From: Acinetobacter sp. TR3
GTDB lineage: Bacteria; Pseudomonadota; Gammaproteobacteria; Pseudomonadales; Moraxellaceae
DNA: 64,000 nt
NCBI RefSeq assembly: GCF_027105055.1
Contig: NZ_CP114264.1
Coordinates: 2,170,001 to 2,234,000 of the forward strand
Reading direction: 5' to 3'
In this document: piece by piece, positions 9,267 to 19,168 of the stretch
Layout: each line of letters starts with the position of its first letter
How positions within the stretch are numbered: position 1 is the first letter of the stretch
Notes under the pieces: generated by a model
What the model was told of the DNA's origin: nothing
The model's input: the letters and a program-made list of their open reading frames with translations, nothing else
Databases searched by the model: none
Program-made: the position numbers and the translations under genes

Positions 9267-10346
9267 TTAACCATGACGTTTCGCGAACTCATCCATAAAG
9301 TTAACTAATGCCTGTACACCTTCTAATGGTACAGCATTGTAAATACTGGCACGCATACCACCCACAGAGCGATGACCTGCTAAGTTAAGTAAATGGCTTT
9401 GCTCAGCTTCTTTTAAGAAAAGTTTCTCAAGTGCTTCATCTGCAAGCGTGAATGGCACATTCATCATTGAACGATTCGAAATCGCGATTGGGTTGTTATA
9501 AAAATCACTAGAATCAATATAACCATAGAGTAATTTTGCTTTTTCTTGGTTGACTTGATACATGGCATCTACCCCACCCTGTTCAAGTAACCATTCAAAT
9601 ACGAGACCTGATAAGTACCATGCATAAGTCGCAGGTGTATTCACCATTGAATCATTCTTGGCTTGGTCTGAATATTTCAAGATACTTGGAATTTCAGGTT
9701 TTGCTTGATCTAATAAATCATCACGCACAATAACGATCGTTAAACCTGCTGGGCCAATATTCTTTTGTGCTCCAGCATAAATTAAACCAAATTTGCTGAC
9801 ATCTAATGGCGCAGACAAAATGCTTGAAGAAAAGTCACATACCAACGGCGTATTAACGTCTGGTACACCTGCAAATTGTAGACCACCAATCGTTTCATTA
9901 TCCGCATAGTGCACATAAGCAGCATCATTTGAAAGATTCCAAATGCTTTGCTCAGTAATGGCATGTTTTCCATCAATGAGCGTACCCGCTTCAATTACAT
10001 TGATGTCCCCATAACGTTTTGCTTCTTTCAACGCTTTTTCAGACCAAATACCAGTATGAATATAATCAGCTTTCGCATTCTTGCCGAGCAAGTTTAAAGG
10101 AATTGCTGAAAATTGAAGCGATGCTCCACCTTGTAAGAACAATACTTTATAGTTCTCAGGAATGTTCATGAGCTTACGCAAATCCGCTTCAGCTTTTTCC
10201 GCGACAGCAACATAGTCACTACTACGATGACTCATTTCCATGATCGACAAACCTTTACCTTGCCAATCCAACATTTCTTGTTGAGCTTTCTCTAAAACGG
10301 CAGTAGGTAATGCAGCAGGACCAGCGCAGAAATTATAAGCACGCAT
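9267..10346 (-). CDS. serC: phosphoserine aminotransferase
   Basis: A 359-residue class V PLP aminotransferase that converts 3-phosphohydroxypyruvate and glutamate to phosphoserine and 2-oxoglutarate in serine synthesis; it also serves pyridoxal phosphate synthesis in many gammaproteobacteria. The N terminus MRAYNFCAGPAALP is the family hallmark and fixes the start at ATG 10346, with AAGGG upstream; a start nine codons earlier is less likely. The PLP lysine lies in GAQKNIGPAG, and the C-terminal GHRSVGGMRASIYNA binds phosphate. It is transcribed alone, ending at the 9223-9254 terminator. Confidence 0.97.
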   Translation of the reverse strand: MRAYNFCAGPAALPTAVLEKAQQEMLDWQGKGLSIMEMSHRSSDYVAVAEKAEADLRKLMNIPENYKVLFLQGGASLQFSAIPLNLLGKNAKADYIHTGIWSEKALKEAKRYGDINVIEAGTLIDGKHAITEQSIWNLSNDAAYVHYADNETIGGLQFAGVPDVNTPLVCDFSSSILSAPLDVSKFGLIYAGAQKNIGPAGLTIVIVRDDLLDQAKPEIPSILKYSDQAKNDSMVNTPATYAWYLSGLVFEWLLEQGGVDAMYQVNQEKAKLLYGYIDSSDFYNNPIAISNRSMMNVPFTLADEALEKLFLKEAEQSHLLNLAGHRSVGGMRASIYNAVPLEGVQALVNFMDEFAKRHG

Positions 10347-10656
10347 GAGTTTTCCCTTGTCAAAGTGAAACAAATTGAAATGGGGATTTAATCATAGATT
10401 AGCGAAGGTTGCAGCAGCTTATCGAGTAAATATTTAAATTTTAGTGCAAAAAACATATAAATTTTTTAATCTGCTTTTGATTATTTTGATGCATTTTATT
10501 CACTGATCACAGTTTAAATCCCATTCTTCTTTATAGATTAAAAACTCTATTTTTTACAAATTCAATACACCAATTGAAGTGATATAACTATTTAATTAAA
10601 AACATAATATTTCAATTTTATAAAAATAATTTAGACTATCCGAGGATATTATTAAA
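10347..10656. other. divergent intergenic region, serC and export operon
   Basis: About 310 bases without a gene, very AT-rich. It must hold promoters for serC and for the TolC/HlyD operon. A TATGAT hexamer on the minus strand near 10393 is a possible serC -10 box, but no good -35 partner was found. The Shine-Dalgarno GAGGA (10642-10646) before the export operon is clear. Confidence 0.5.
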
Positions 10657-12168
10657 TTGCGACATGCTCTTATGTTGAAACGACATGATCGACCGAGCCT
10701 TCAGCTCAAACGGTTTCCAAAACAGCTCAGCCTATGTATGAGCCTGATTAGTTGTACCCTATTTTCATTACCATCATTTGCTCAGACCTTCAGTTATAGC
10801 CAAGCTGAACAATATGTCGTGCAAAATGCTTATAGTGCTCAAGCGCAACAAGCCTTACAGCAAGCATCGCAATTAGAAATGGAAGCTGTTAAAAATTTAG
10901 GCTTACCAAGAATTGATTTAAATGCTCGAGCCTATGCATTTCATAGTGAAACGAGCGTGCCTCTTGAATCAAGTAAACGTCGTTTAGAAAACTCATTAAC
11001 AAATGGTTTTGATGAAAAATTATCTCAATGGCAAAATGTATTACCTCCCGAAGCCATCGATCAGGTCAGCCAAGGTTTTGATCAAGTTGTTAGCGATGGT
11101 TTAAATAAAGTTCCAAATAACTTAGATGTCACTGTTGAAGATCATGATGTTCGTACTTCAGTTTCAATGGTTATGCCGCTATATACAGGTGGAAAAATTA
11201 ATAGCGCTAAACAAATCGCCACCATTCAAGCAAAACGCTCAAATATTAGTGAAAAACAACAGCAAGATACACAACGTTTCGAAATGATTCAGGCTTATTT
11301 CAATGTGCAATTACAACAACAATTAGCCAAGTCAGCACTATTTAATTTGAATGCCATGCAAGAACATTATAACAATGCGCTAAAACTTGAAAAACAAGGT
11401 TTTATTAACAAGGGACAGCGTATGCAATTTGAAGTTGCACGCAATAATGCTGAACGTACTTACCAAAATGCACAGTCTAATTTAAAAGCGAGCGAATTTA
11501 GTTTACAGAATCTATTACAAACCAAAGAAAGTGTCAGTCTAAGTACCCCACTTTTTGTGAATTTAACTCAGAATCATTCTTTGGATAAATTGCTTGCAAA
11601 TTATGATCAGAACTCAAGTTTGATTAAAAAACTACAAATAGATACTGAATTAGCCAATGAAAATGTGAAAGTTCAACAAGCCTCTAAAAAACCAAGTGTT
11701 TTTGCTTTTGGAGAATACGGCTTAGATAGCAAAGAAAATTGGATTGTTGGTGTGATGGCAAAATACAATTTATTCTCAGGTATAGACAATAATAAAAATA
11801 TCCGTGCAGCAGAGCTCAAAAAATATGCAGCAGAGCTTATGACTGAACGGACAAAACAAGAAGTCGAAAATGTACTGTATAAATCCTATAGTGAATTAAG
11901 TTCTTCGCAAAATAGTCATCAATTACTCTCGCAGAATACCAAAGCAGCACAAGAGAATTTACGCATTCAACAACTCTCATTTAAAGAAGGTATGGGCACT
12001 GCAACGCAAGTGATTGATGCACAAAATGCTTTGAGTGCTTTAAAAACTGAAATGGCACTTAACTCATATAAATATATTTTATCTTTAGCTACCTTATTAC
12101 AAAGCTATGGTTCTATTGATGAATTTAAGCTTTACGTTAATCAACCACGTACTGACTATATCCGCTAA
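10657..12168 (+). CDS. TolC-family outer-membrane efflux protein
   Basis: A 503-residue exported protein of the OEP/TolC family, expected to form a trimeric outer-membrane channel with a periplasmic tunnel. A signal peptide ends near LPSFAQ (about residue 43). Two repeated long coiled-coil regions are visible, each preceded by beta-strand segments such as SVSMVMPLYTGGK and WIVGVMAKYNLFSG, the usual TolC repeat layout. The TTG start at 10657 is chosen because GAGGA lies 10 bases upstream; an ATG 15 bases later is possible. It is the first gene of a four-gene operon with an adaptor and two ABC permeases. Confidence 0.88.
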   Translation: MRHALMLKRHDRPSLQLKRFPKQLSLCMSLISCTLFSLPSFAQTFSYSQAEQYVVQNAYSAQAQQALQQASQLEMEAVKNLGLPRIDLNARAYAFHSETSVPLESSKRRLENSLTNGFDEKLSQWQNVLPPEAIDQVSQGFDQVVSDGLNKVPNNLDVTVEDHDVRTSVSMVMPLYTGGKINSAKQIATIQAKRSNISEKQQQDTQRFEMIQAYFNVQLQQQLAKSALFNLNAMQEHYNNALKLEKQGFINKGQRMQFEVARNNAERTYQNAQSNLKASEFSLQNLLQTKESVSLSTPLFVNLTQNHSLDKLLANYDQNSSLIKKLQIDTELANENVKVQQASKKPSVFAFGEYGLDSKENWIVGVMAKYNLFSGIDNNKNIRAAELKKYAAELMTERTKQEVENVLYKSYSELSSSQNSHQLLSQNTKAAQENLRIQQLSFKEGMGTATQVIDAQNALSALKTEMALNSYKYILSLATLLQSYGSIDEFKLYVNQPRTDYIR

Positions 12169-12180
12169 TTGGAGAAATTT

Positions 12181-13344
12181 ATGAGCCAGAATCCATCATC
12201 ATCCAATTCAGAACGTGATACAGATCAAGTCAACCAAACAACAAATGCTCAAACAAAAGAAGCAGCATCTGAGCCTGTTTCTCTAATTGAACATACAGAA
12301 AAAGTAGAAGCTGAAACAGCACCTTTGGATAAAAAAATTCCACCGAATAAATCATCTAAAAATGGAAAATTCAAACTTATTGGGTTAATTATCCTTATTT
12401 TATTATTCGGTTTAATTGCATATGGTCTATGGAAAGCTTATCAACCTCAGACCATTGAATTACAAGGTCGTGTTGAAGCAGAAACAGTACATATCAGCAC
12501 CAAAGTTCCAAGCCGTATTGAAGAATTTTACGTCACTGATGGACAACCCGTTAAAAAAGGACAGGCTTTGGTGCGTTTTGTTAGTCCCGAGTTAGAAGCA
12601 AAGAAAGAGCAAGCACAAGCAGCGTTACAAAGTGCTACAGCATTTCATTCAACCGTATATCGTGGTGCTCAGCAAGAGAATATCGAAACCTTATACGCTA
12701 ACTGGCAAGCAATGAAAACCCAAGCTGATTTGGCAGCAACCACTTATAAACGTGGTGAAAATCTATTTCAACAAGGTGTCATTTCTCGTCAACGCCGTGA
12801 TGAAATGTTAGCCGCCCAAACTTCGGCACGTGAAACTGCAGAAGCAGCTTATCAACAATACGCACGCGCTCAACGAGGCAGTACGGAGCAACAAAAATCA
12901 ACTGCTGATGCACAAGTGGCTATGGCTCAAGCAGCGGTAAAAGAAGCCAATGCTTTAACCGAAGAGACCAAACTATATTCACCGACTGATGGCACTGTTT
13001 CTAAAACTTACGGTAAACCAACTGAGTTGGTCGCAACAGGCATCCCTGTAGTAAGCATTCTTGAAGACCATGATTTATGGGTAAGTTTGAATGTCCGTGA
13101 AGACATGTATAGCTCAATTTATAAAACTAAAACTCTGGAAGGTTTTATTCCTGCACTCAACCGTAAAGCAAATTTTAAAGTGAAAAAAATTGATGCCGAA
13201 GGTGATTTTGCAACGATTAAGACAACAAGACAAACTGGCGGTTATGATATTCGTAGTTTCAAATTTCATTTAGTACCAGAACAAACCATTCCAGACCTAA
13301 AAGTCGGTATGAGTGTTTTATTTAACATTGCAGAGGCAAAATAA
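12181..13344 (+). CDS. HlyD-family membrane-fusion (periplasmic adaptor) protein
   Basis: A 387-residue protein with a polar, acidic cytoplasmic N terminus (~60 residues), one membrane helix (FKLIGLIILILLFGLIAYGL) and a periplasmic adaptor domain. The biotinyl-lipoyl-like halves are visible (RVEAETVHISTKVPSRI and later LYSPTDGTVSK), separated by a long coiled coil, and a beta-barrel follows. It is expected to bridge the inner-membrane permeases and the TolC-like channel. The ATG at 12181 has GGAGA upstream, 12 bases after the previous stop. The long N-terminal cytoplasmic extension resembles EmrA-type and YbhG/YhiI-type adaptors. Confidence 0.9.
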   Translation: MSQNPSSSNSERDTDQVNQTTNAQTKEAASEPVSLIEHTEKVEAETAPLDKKIPPNKSSKNGKFKLIGLIILILLFGLIAYGLWKAYQPQTIELQGRVEAETVHISTKVPSRIEEFYVTDGQPVKKGQALVRFVSPELEAKKEQAQAALQSATAFHSTVYRGAQQENIETLYANWQAMKTQADLAATTYKRGENLFQQGVISRQRRDEMLAAQTSARETAEAAYQQYARAQRGSTEQQKSTADAQVAMAQAAVKEANALTEETKLYSPTDGTVSKTYGKPTELVATGIPVVSILEDHDLWVSLNVREDMYSSIYKTKTLEGFIPALNRKANFKVKKIDAEGDFATIKTTRQTGGYDIRSFKFHLVPEQTIPDLKVGMSVLFNIAEAK

Positions 13345-13347
13345 CCG

Positions 13348-14478
13348 ATGTTTGCAGTAATGCTTCGGGAGTTGTGCTATTTAAAACGCCATAAAGCTGA
13401 TTTTTTTATGGCGATCATTGCCCCTTTGTTGGTGATTCTTCTTTTTGGCAATATGTTTGCATCGGGTAAAGCTGAGCATTTACCTATCGTTGTGATTGAT
13501 CAAGATCAAAGTGAAATGAGCCGTAAAGTCATTCATGCACTGAGTATCAATCATACTTTACAAGTAAAAACCATCACCACTAACCAAGATGACGCCGAAC
13601 AGCTTATTAATAAAACTGAAGCATGGGGATTCGTTTTAATCCCCGATGGCGCAGAACAAAGATTAGTACAAGCACAAGATGCAAAAATTAGTATTGCCTA
13701 CAATCAATCTTTTTTTAGTATTGGGAATACCATTTCTTCTGCGATGTTGATGAGTACATTAAACGGTATGGCAGATTATATGGGAGAGAGTTACTTATCA
13801 AATGTAATCCCCTACTTGGATGTTCCGACTCCTCATATCAAAATTTCTACACTATATAATCCTAATATGAGCTATGAACTGTTCCTTGAGCCGTTCATGG
13901 TACCCGCAGTTTTGCATTTACTGCTTTGCTGTTGTGTGGCTTTTGCGATCGGACAGGAATTTAAAAGGAAAACCTTAACTGAATGGGTAAATTCAAAACA
14001 AATTATTTCTAGCCTGTTGGGCAAAATTTTGGTCTATGTATTCATTTTTTGTGCGTGGACATGGTGCTGGATGTTTTGGTTAGCGCATATTCGTGGCTAC
14101 TTTATTGCAGGTTCACTCAGCCTGATTTTGCTTGCACAATTTTTACTTTATTTTTCTTATGCTGTCATCAGTAGCACAGTGGTTTTAGCCACCAAAGATC
14201 TACCTAAAACCTTTGGTTTTATTGCACTTTATGGCGGATCATCACCAAGCTTTTCAGGAATTACCCTACCCCTGAATAATGCTCCAGCATTTACTCAATT
14301 TTGGTCAATGATTATTCCGTATACGCCTTATGCGAAACTACAAACAGAGCAATGGGTCATTGGTAGTGATATTTCCGTATCTCTCATTCCTTTTGGCATT
14401 TTAGTTATTTTCTCTGCTCTTTATCTAGGTTTAAGTATTCGTTTATTGAAGAAAAATATTCAGGAGCAAAATCAATGA
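13348..14478 (+). CDS. ABC-2-type transporter permease (first of pair)
   Basis: A 376-residue membrane protein of the ABC-2 permease family: one N-terminal helix (FFMAIIAPLLVILLFGNMF), an extracytoplasmic domain of about 150 residues (VVIDQDQSEMSRKVIHAL and onward), then five or six helices. Relatives include YbhS/YbhR and YhhJ, which normally work with a cytoplasmic ABC ATPase. It starts 3 bases after the adaptor gene and overlaps the second permease gene by 4 bases (ATGA), so the two are translationally coupled and likely form a heterodimer. Its substrate is unknown. Confidence 0.85.
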   Translation: MFAVMLRELCYLKRHKADFFMAIIAPLLVILLFGNMFASGKAEHLPIVVIDQDQSEMSRKVIHALSINHTLQVKTITTNQDDAEQLINKTEAWGFVLIPDGAEQRLVQAQDAKISIAYNQSFFSIGNTISSAMLMSTLNGMADYMGESYLSNVIPYLDVPTPHIKISTLYNPNMSYELFLEPFMVPAVLHLLLCCCVAFAIGQEFKRKTLTEWVNSKQIISSLLGKILVYVFIFCAWTWCWMFWLAHIRGYFIAGSLSLILLAQFLLYFSYAVISSTVVLATKDLPKTFGFIALYGGSSPSFSGITLPLNNAPAFTQFWSMIIPYTPYAKLQTEQWVIGSDISVSLIPFGILVIFSALYLGLSIRLLKKNIQEQNQ

Positions 14479-15587
14479 AATCATTTTGCTTCTATTACAT
14501 CCAAACGTTTAAAAATATTGTTGCAAATAGTTCTGTATTTACCACATTGATTGCAGCTGTAATCATGTATAGTTTTTTCTACCCTACTGCTTATAAAGCT
14601 CAGTCGGCAGCAGATATACCAATTGTGATTGTTGACCAAGAGCAAAGTATTTTAACTTCAAAAATTATTAGTCAAGCTGCTAATAGTCCACATATTCGAA
14701 TCACAACAGTTACCGATGACTTCTTAGAGGCTGAGAAACTCGTAAAAAATCAAAAAGCTGAAGGTATTCTATTATTACCAGACAATCTCACCAATAGCTT
14801 AAAACGTGGTGAAATGGGCGGAATCGGACTTTACCTAAGTACAGCCTATTTCATTCGAACCAAAGAAGTGGGAATTGGTCTAGCGACTTCAATTGAAGCG
14901 AGTTTACAAGAATATTTAGAAAAATTTGGGCATGCTTCTTCATTCCCCCCTGAGATTTCAATTCATCAAATTCCTTTATTTAATACATTATCTGGCTATG
15001 GCAGCTATATTTTTCCTGCTGTGTCCAGTCTTATCATTCATCAAACCATATTACTTGGGCTTGCCATGTTGATTGCCAGTTATCGAGAAAAAGGTTGGGT
15101 GGCGAAGCGATCAGAATTTTTTGCGATTTTTGCCGCAATATTAACCATCGGATGTTTAGGCTGTCTCTATTTATTTGGCTTTACATTTTGGTTATATGAA
15201 TATCCGCATGGGGGTAATTTTGGGGGAATGCTATTCGCTGTTCCGATTTATGTGAGTTGTATTATTGGTTTAGCGATGCTAGTTGGTTCTCTGGTCGATA
15301 TGCCCGAACGTGTTGGACATTTGATTGTTGTGACCTCTGTGCCTCTATTTTTGTTAACAGGTACAGCTTGGGCACATTCCGCTATGCCTGAATGGATGCA
15401 ATGGTTGGCATGGTTACTTCCTTCTACGCACGGCGTGCAAATGTTTGTGCAATTAAATCAAATGGGTGTCGCAACATCTATTGTTGTTCCTAAACTTATT
15501 TATCTTGCGACGGTAGCTGCAATTTTATTAGCATGTTCTTACTATCGCCTTGTGATGATGAAACCAATAAAAAAGGAAGCTGATTAG
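14475..15587 (+). CDS. ABC-2-type transporter permease (second of pair)
   Basis: A 370-residue paralogue of the gene before it, with the same plan: one N-terminal helix (VFTTLIAAVIMYSFFYPTAY), an extracytoplasmic domain starting IPIVIVDQEQSILTSKII and about six C-terminal helices. It has no nucleotide-binding domain. Its stop overlaps a strong terminator, so the operon closes here without an ATPase gene. It must therefore borrow an ATPase encoded elsewhere, or act by a mechanism not obvious from sequence. Confidence 0.85.
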   Translation: MKSFCFYYIQTFKNIVANSSVFTTLIAAVIMYSFFYPTAYKAQSAADIPIVIVDQEQSILTSKIISQAANSPHIRITTVTDDFLEAEKLVKNQKAEGILLLPDNLTNSLKRGEMGGIGLYLSTAYFIRTKEVGIGLATSIEASLQEYLEKFGHASSFPPEISIHQIPLFNTLSGYGSYIFPAVSSLIIHQTILLGLAMLIASYREKGWVAKRSEFFAIFAAILTIGCLGCLYLFGFTFWLYEYPHGGNFGGMLFAVPIYVSCIIGLAMLVGSLVDMPERVGHLIVVTSVPLFLLTGTAWAHSAMPEWMQWLAWLLPSTHGVQMFVQLNQMGVATSIVVPKLIYLATVAAILLACSYYRLVMMKPIKKEAD

Positions 15588-15598
15588 CTTCCTTTTTT
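15570..15598. terminator. bidirectional intrinsic terminator (export operon / gyrA)
   Basis: Arms AAAAAGGAAGCT / AGCTTCCTTTTT around a GATT loop; the stop codon of the second permease lies in the hairpin. Flanking A and T runs let it serve gyrA from the other side. Confidence 0.9.
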
Positions 15599-15613
15599 AT
15601 GATCTTAGATGAC

Positions 15614-18343
15614 TTACGCTTCAGGCGTATCATCTTTCGGCTCAGCGACAACTTCTTCAGAAGTTGCTGCTTGAAGCTCAATACTTTCAACAACGTCGAT
15701 AGCTTCTAACTCTTCGTCATCTTCTACAGCTTCAATCGAAACCACACCGACTAAGATTTCAGCATCGCTTAAGCGAATTAAACGAACGCCTTGTGCATTA
15801 CGACCTGTGGTTGCAACTTCAGCAGCACGCGTACGCACTAATGTACCACCATCAGAAATCAACATCAGTTCTTTGCTTTCATCAATTGATACCGCACCGA
15901 CTAACTCACCATTACGTTCGCTAGTTTTGATTGCAATCACGCCCTTACCACCACGTTTCTTGGTTGGGAAGTCATCCACTGGTGTACGTTTACCATAACC
16001 GTTTGCACAAGCACACAGTACTTCACCCGTTTCAGGTACAACCACAAGTGAAACAATGCGACTGACAACAGTTGAATCTGATGAATCATCATTATCATCG
16101 CTGTCATCATTTTCAACATCAGCATCTTCAACGTCGATCGTACTGCTTGCCAATTTGACCCGCATACCACGAACACCTTTGGCCGTACGTCCCATCGCAC
16201 GAACATCTGTTTCAGCAAAACGAATTGCCTTCCCTTCGTTCGAGAACAACATGATCTGCTGATTACCGTCAGTGATTGCAACGCCGATTAAAGTATCTTC
16301 TTCGTTCAACTCAATCGCACGTAAACCATTTGAACGAACATTGCTAAATTGTGCTAATTCAACACGTTTAACCGTACCTGATGCCGTTGCCATGAATACA
16401 TAGTGATTTTCAGGGAATTCAGTCAATGGCAAGATTGCCGTCACAGTCTCATTCGCATCCAATGGAAGCAAATTAATAATTGGACGACCTTTCGCACCAC
16501 GTGAAGCCTGCGGAACTTCAAACACTCTTAAGCGATACACTTTACCAACATTGGTAAAACATAAAACTGTTGCATGGTTGGATGCCACAATTAAATGTTG
16601 AATAATATCATCATCTTTCATCGAGGTTGCAGACTTACCACGACCGCCACGACGTTGTGCTTGATAGTCAGAAAGTGGTTGAGTTTTCGCATAACCTGTT
16701 TGAGAAACAGTCAGTACCACTTGTTCTTCTGGGATCAAATCTTCACGGCAGAAATCAACGCCTGATTCAACAATTTCAGTACGACGCCCGTCACCATATT
16801 GCTGCAAGATCAAAGCAAGTTCTTCACGAATCACATTCATCAATAGATTAAAATCATTGAGAATTGCTGTTAATTCAGCAATTTGACCTAAGATTTCAGA
16901 ATATTCTGCATGTAATTTATCTTGTTCTAAACCTGTTAAACGGTGTAAACGTAATTCTAAAATTGCTGCCACTTGCGTTGGTGACAAGCGATAAATCTCA
17001 CCTGACAAACCAAATGGGCGAGTTGGGTCTTCGCCTTCAATTTCATCTGGACGAACAGAAATCGCACCCGCTTTTTCAAGCAATGCGACCACACCGCCGC
17101 CTGCCCACTCACCTGCTTGTAAACGCTCACGTGCTTCAGCGGGGTTAGCAGAAGTTTTAATGGTTTCAATAATGGCATCAATATTTGCCAAAGCAACCGT
17201 TAAACCCTCTAAGATATGTCCACGTTCACGTGCTTTGCGCAATTCAAACATGGTACGACGCGTCACAACTTCTTGGCGATGACGAATAAATGCCGCAATA
17301 ATATCTTTTAGGTTCATCAACTTTGGTTGACCATTGTCTAGACAAACCATGTTGATACTGAACGAGTTTTGAAGTTGGGTATGCAAGAATAAATTATTCA
17401 CTGCAACTTCTGCATTCTCACCTCGTTTCAAGTCGATTGCGATACGCATACCATCTTTATCAGACTCATCACGAAGCTCAGAAATACCTTCTAATTTCTT
17501 CTCTTTGACTAACTCAGCAATACGCTCAATGGTTTTTGCCTTGTTAACTTGGTAAGGAATCTCAGTAAAGACAATCGTAGTACGACCCGTTTTTTGATCT
17601 TCTTCGAAGTGATATTTACCACGAATATGCAAACGGCCTTTACCCGTGCGGTAAGCATCCACAATCCCTGATTTACCGTAAATAATACCGCCTGTAGGGA
17701 AATCTGGACCCGTAATGTGTTCCATCAAGCCTTCAATCGAAATATTCGGGTTATTGGCGTAGGCTAAACATGCATTCACGACTTCTGTCATGTTATGTGG
17801 CGCCATATTAGTCGCCATACCTACCGCAATACCTGTCGTACCATTAATCAAAAGATTTGGAATACGTGTCGGCATGACTTGAGGAATACGCTCAGAACCG
17901 TCGTAGTTATCTTCCCAATCAACAGTATCTTTTTCTAAGTCTGCTAAGATTTCATGAGTCAACTTTTGCATACGAACTTCGGTATAACGCATTGCTGCTG
18001 CGCTATCCCCATCGACCGAACCGAAGTTACCCTGACCATCAACTAACATGTAACGCAAACTGAAGTCTTGCGCCATACGAACGATTGTTTCATATACTGC
18101 GATGTCACCATGAGGGTGATATTTACCGATCACGTCCCCGACAACACGAGCAGACTTTTTGTATGCTTTGTTATAATCATTGCCCAATTCATGCATTGCA
18201 AACAACACACGACGGTGAACAGGTTTAAGACCGTCTCTCACATCTGGCAATGCACGAGATACAATTACGCTCATCGCGTAATCTAGATATGAATGCTTGA
18301 GTTCGTCCTCAATGGCAATCGGTCTAATTTCCGATACGCTCAT
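15614..18343 (-). CDS. gyrA: DNA gyrase subunit A, with QRDR Ser81-to-Ile variant
   Basis: A 909-residue type II topoisomerase subunit that cuts and rejoins DNA for negative supercoiling. The catalytic tyrosine is Tyr120 in AMRYTEVRM, and the GyrA-box QRRGGRG is present in the C-terminal beta-pinwheel. A strongly acidic insert rich in Asp/Ser lies at about residues 737-760, and the C-terminal tail is also acidic. In the quinolone-resistance-determining region the sequence reads [11 protein letters not shown]: residue 81 is Ile (codon ATC), where quinolone-susceptible Acinetobacter and E. coli (position 83) have Ser. The start at 18343 gives the usual [15 protein letters not shown] terminus. 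Confidence 0.97.
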   Translation of the reverse strand: MSVSEIRPIAIEDELKHSYLDYAMSVIVSRALPDVRDGLKPVHRRVLFAMHELGNDYNKAYKKSARVVGDVIGKYHPHGDIAVYETIVRMAQDFSLRYMLVDGQGNFGSVDGDSAAAMRYTEVRMQKLTHEILADLEKDTVDWEDNYDGSERIPQVMPTRIPNLLINGTTGIAVGMATNMAPHNMTEVVNACLAYANNPNISIEGLMEHITGPDFPTGGIIYGKSGIVDAYRTGKGRLHIRGKYHFEEDQKTGRTTIVFTEIPYQVNKAKTIERIAELVKEKKLEGISELRDESDKDGMRIAIDLKRGENAEVAVNNLFLHTQLQNSFSINMVCLDNGQPKLMNLKDIIAAFIRHRQEVVTRRTMFELRKARERGHILEGLTVALANIDAIIETIKTSANPAEARERLQAGEWAGGGVVALLEKAGAISVRPDEIEGEDPTRPFGLSGEIYRLSPTQVAAILELRLHRLTGLEQDKLHAEYSEILGQIAELTAILNDFNLLMNVIREELALILQQYGDGRRTEIVESGVDFCREDLIPEEQVVLTVSQTGYAKTQPLSDYQAQRRGGRGKSATSMKDDDIIQHLIVASNHATVLCFTNVGKVYRLRVFEVPQASRGAKGRPIINLLPLDANETVTAILPLTEFPENHYVFMATASGTVKRVELAQFSNVRSNGLRAIELNEEDTLIGVAITDGNQQIMLFSNEGKAIRFAETDVRAMGRTAKGVRGMRVKLASSTIDVEDADVENDDSDDNDDSSDSTVVSRIVSLVVVPETGEVLCACANGYGKRTPVDDFPTKKRGGKGVIAIKTSERNGELVGAVSIDESKELMLISDGGTLVRTRAAEVATTGRNAQGVRLIRLSDAEILVGVVSIEAVEDDEELEAIDVVESIELQAATSEEVVAEPKDDTPEA

Positions 18344-18639
18344 GCATACTCCTTGTTTACAAGTAGATGGCTCTACTTGTTTTTATGTATTCAATCTTGC
18401 AAAAAATTAGTTCAGAAAATTGAACTAAAATTAAAAAATATAGCGAAAAATTATAGCATAAATGACAGGTTAACTGGGAGTTTGCTAATCTGAAAATAGC
18501 ATTTTTTTACAATAAAAAATTTATTAGAATTAATAAGTTAAAAATCTAGTTTTCCATTTTTTAGTGAACAGAATAAAAGGTTACTTTTTAATCAAAATAA
18601 AGGCATTTTTAATTAAATATTCAATCCAGTTTTTTAAAA
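18344..18639. other. gyrA leader and non-coding DNA
   Basis: About 300 bases between gyrA and the broken dinB-family gene. It holds the gyrA promoter candidate (next entry); the part from about 18480 to 18639 is AT-rich, and I see nothing else in it. Confidence 0.5.
18450..18458 (-). promoter_or_regulatory. extended -10 promoter candidate for gyrA
   Basis: On the minus strand TGC-TATAAT: a perfect -10 hexamer (18450-18455) with a TGn extension. No convincing -35 is present, as is common for extended -10 promoters. It lies about 100 bases upstream of the gyrA start. Confidence 0.6.
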
Positions 18640-19086
18640 TCAGCGGTATAAATAGGCACATTCTCTTTGAAAGAAAATTAAGTCTAGCTCCAAGGACTTT
18701 GCTGTTAGCTCAAAGATCATGCTGTGCATTTGACCTCGACGGACATAACTAATGGTTTGATGGAATAAAACTTCATCATGTTCATGAATAAAATTTATCA
18801 GACTTTGATCATGTTCAATTCAAGCATTCTCTAATTGGGCGAGTTGATTATAAAGAATTTCATCCAAAGTATACGTTGATGCAACAACACCTTTGATACG
18901 CTCAAACCAAAGTATCTCTCCTACCAACACATGATTTGCCGTTCGCATAAGGGATTTAAAATAAACTTTACAATCTTGATTTAATTGCTCCTCTGTTAAG
19001 CCGATGAGCGTACAAAATAACTTTTGATTTGCCCACTGATTATAATGAGCCAGCATCAGAAAATAGGTCTTAAAAGTACAATTCAT
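18640..19086 (-). pseudogene. DinB-family protein, disrupted by a stop and an apparent internal deletion
   Basis: The ATG at 19086 opens a DinB-like four-helix-bundle protein (MNCTFKTYFLMLAHYNQWAN, with TANHVLVGEILWFERI further on). The frame stops at TGA 18820-18822 after 88 codons, but recognisable DinB sequence continues in the same frame to TGA at 18640-18642, including FIHEHDEVLFHQTISYV and RGQMHSMIFELTAKSL, then LDLIFFQRE. Intact relatives are about 165 residues; here the segment between ISYV and RGQMH, which normally carries the HxxxH metal-binding motif, is missing (about 20-25 residues). DinB proteins are metal-dependent enzymes, often of unknown substrate. Two independent lesions make it non-functional. 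Confidence 0.8.
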
Positions 19087-19124
19087 CGGCAATGCTCTCA
19101 TTTATTTATTCTTATTTTTAACAT

Positions 19125-19150
19125 AAAAAAACGCCCCTTTCGGAGCGTTT
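19125..19150 (-). terminator. intrinsic terminator after etfA
   Basis: Minus-strand stem AAACGCTCC / GGGGCGTTT around GAAA (one G-U pair), followed by a run of seven T. Confidence 0.85.
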
Positions 19151-19168
19151 CAAACTTAATTCAGAGAA

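Noticed and set aside
18820..18822. TGA in the dinB-family gene as a selenocysteine codon
   Set aside because: DinB proteins have no conserved Cys there, no selenocysteine element is visible, and a second lesion in the gene supports simple decay.
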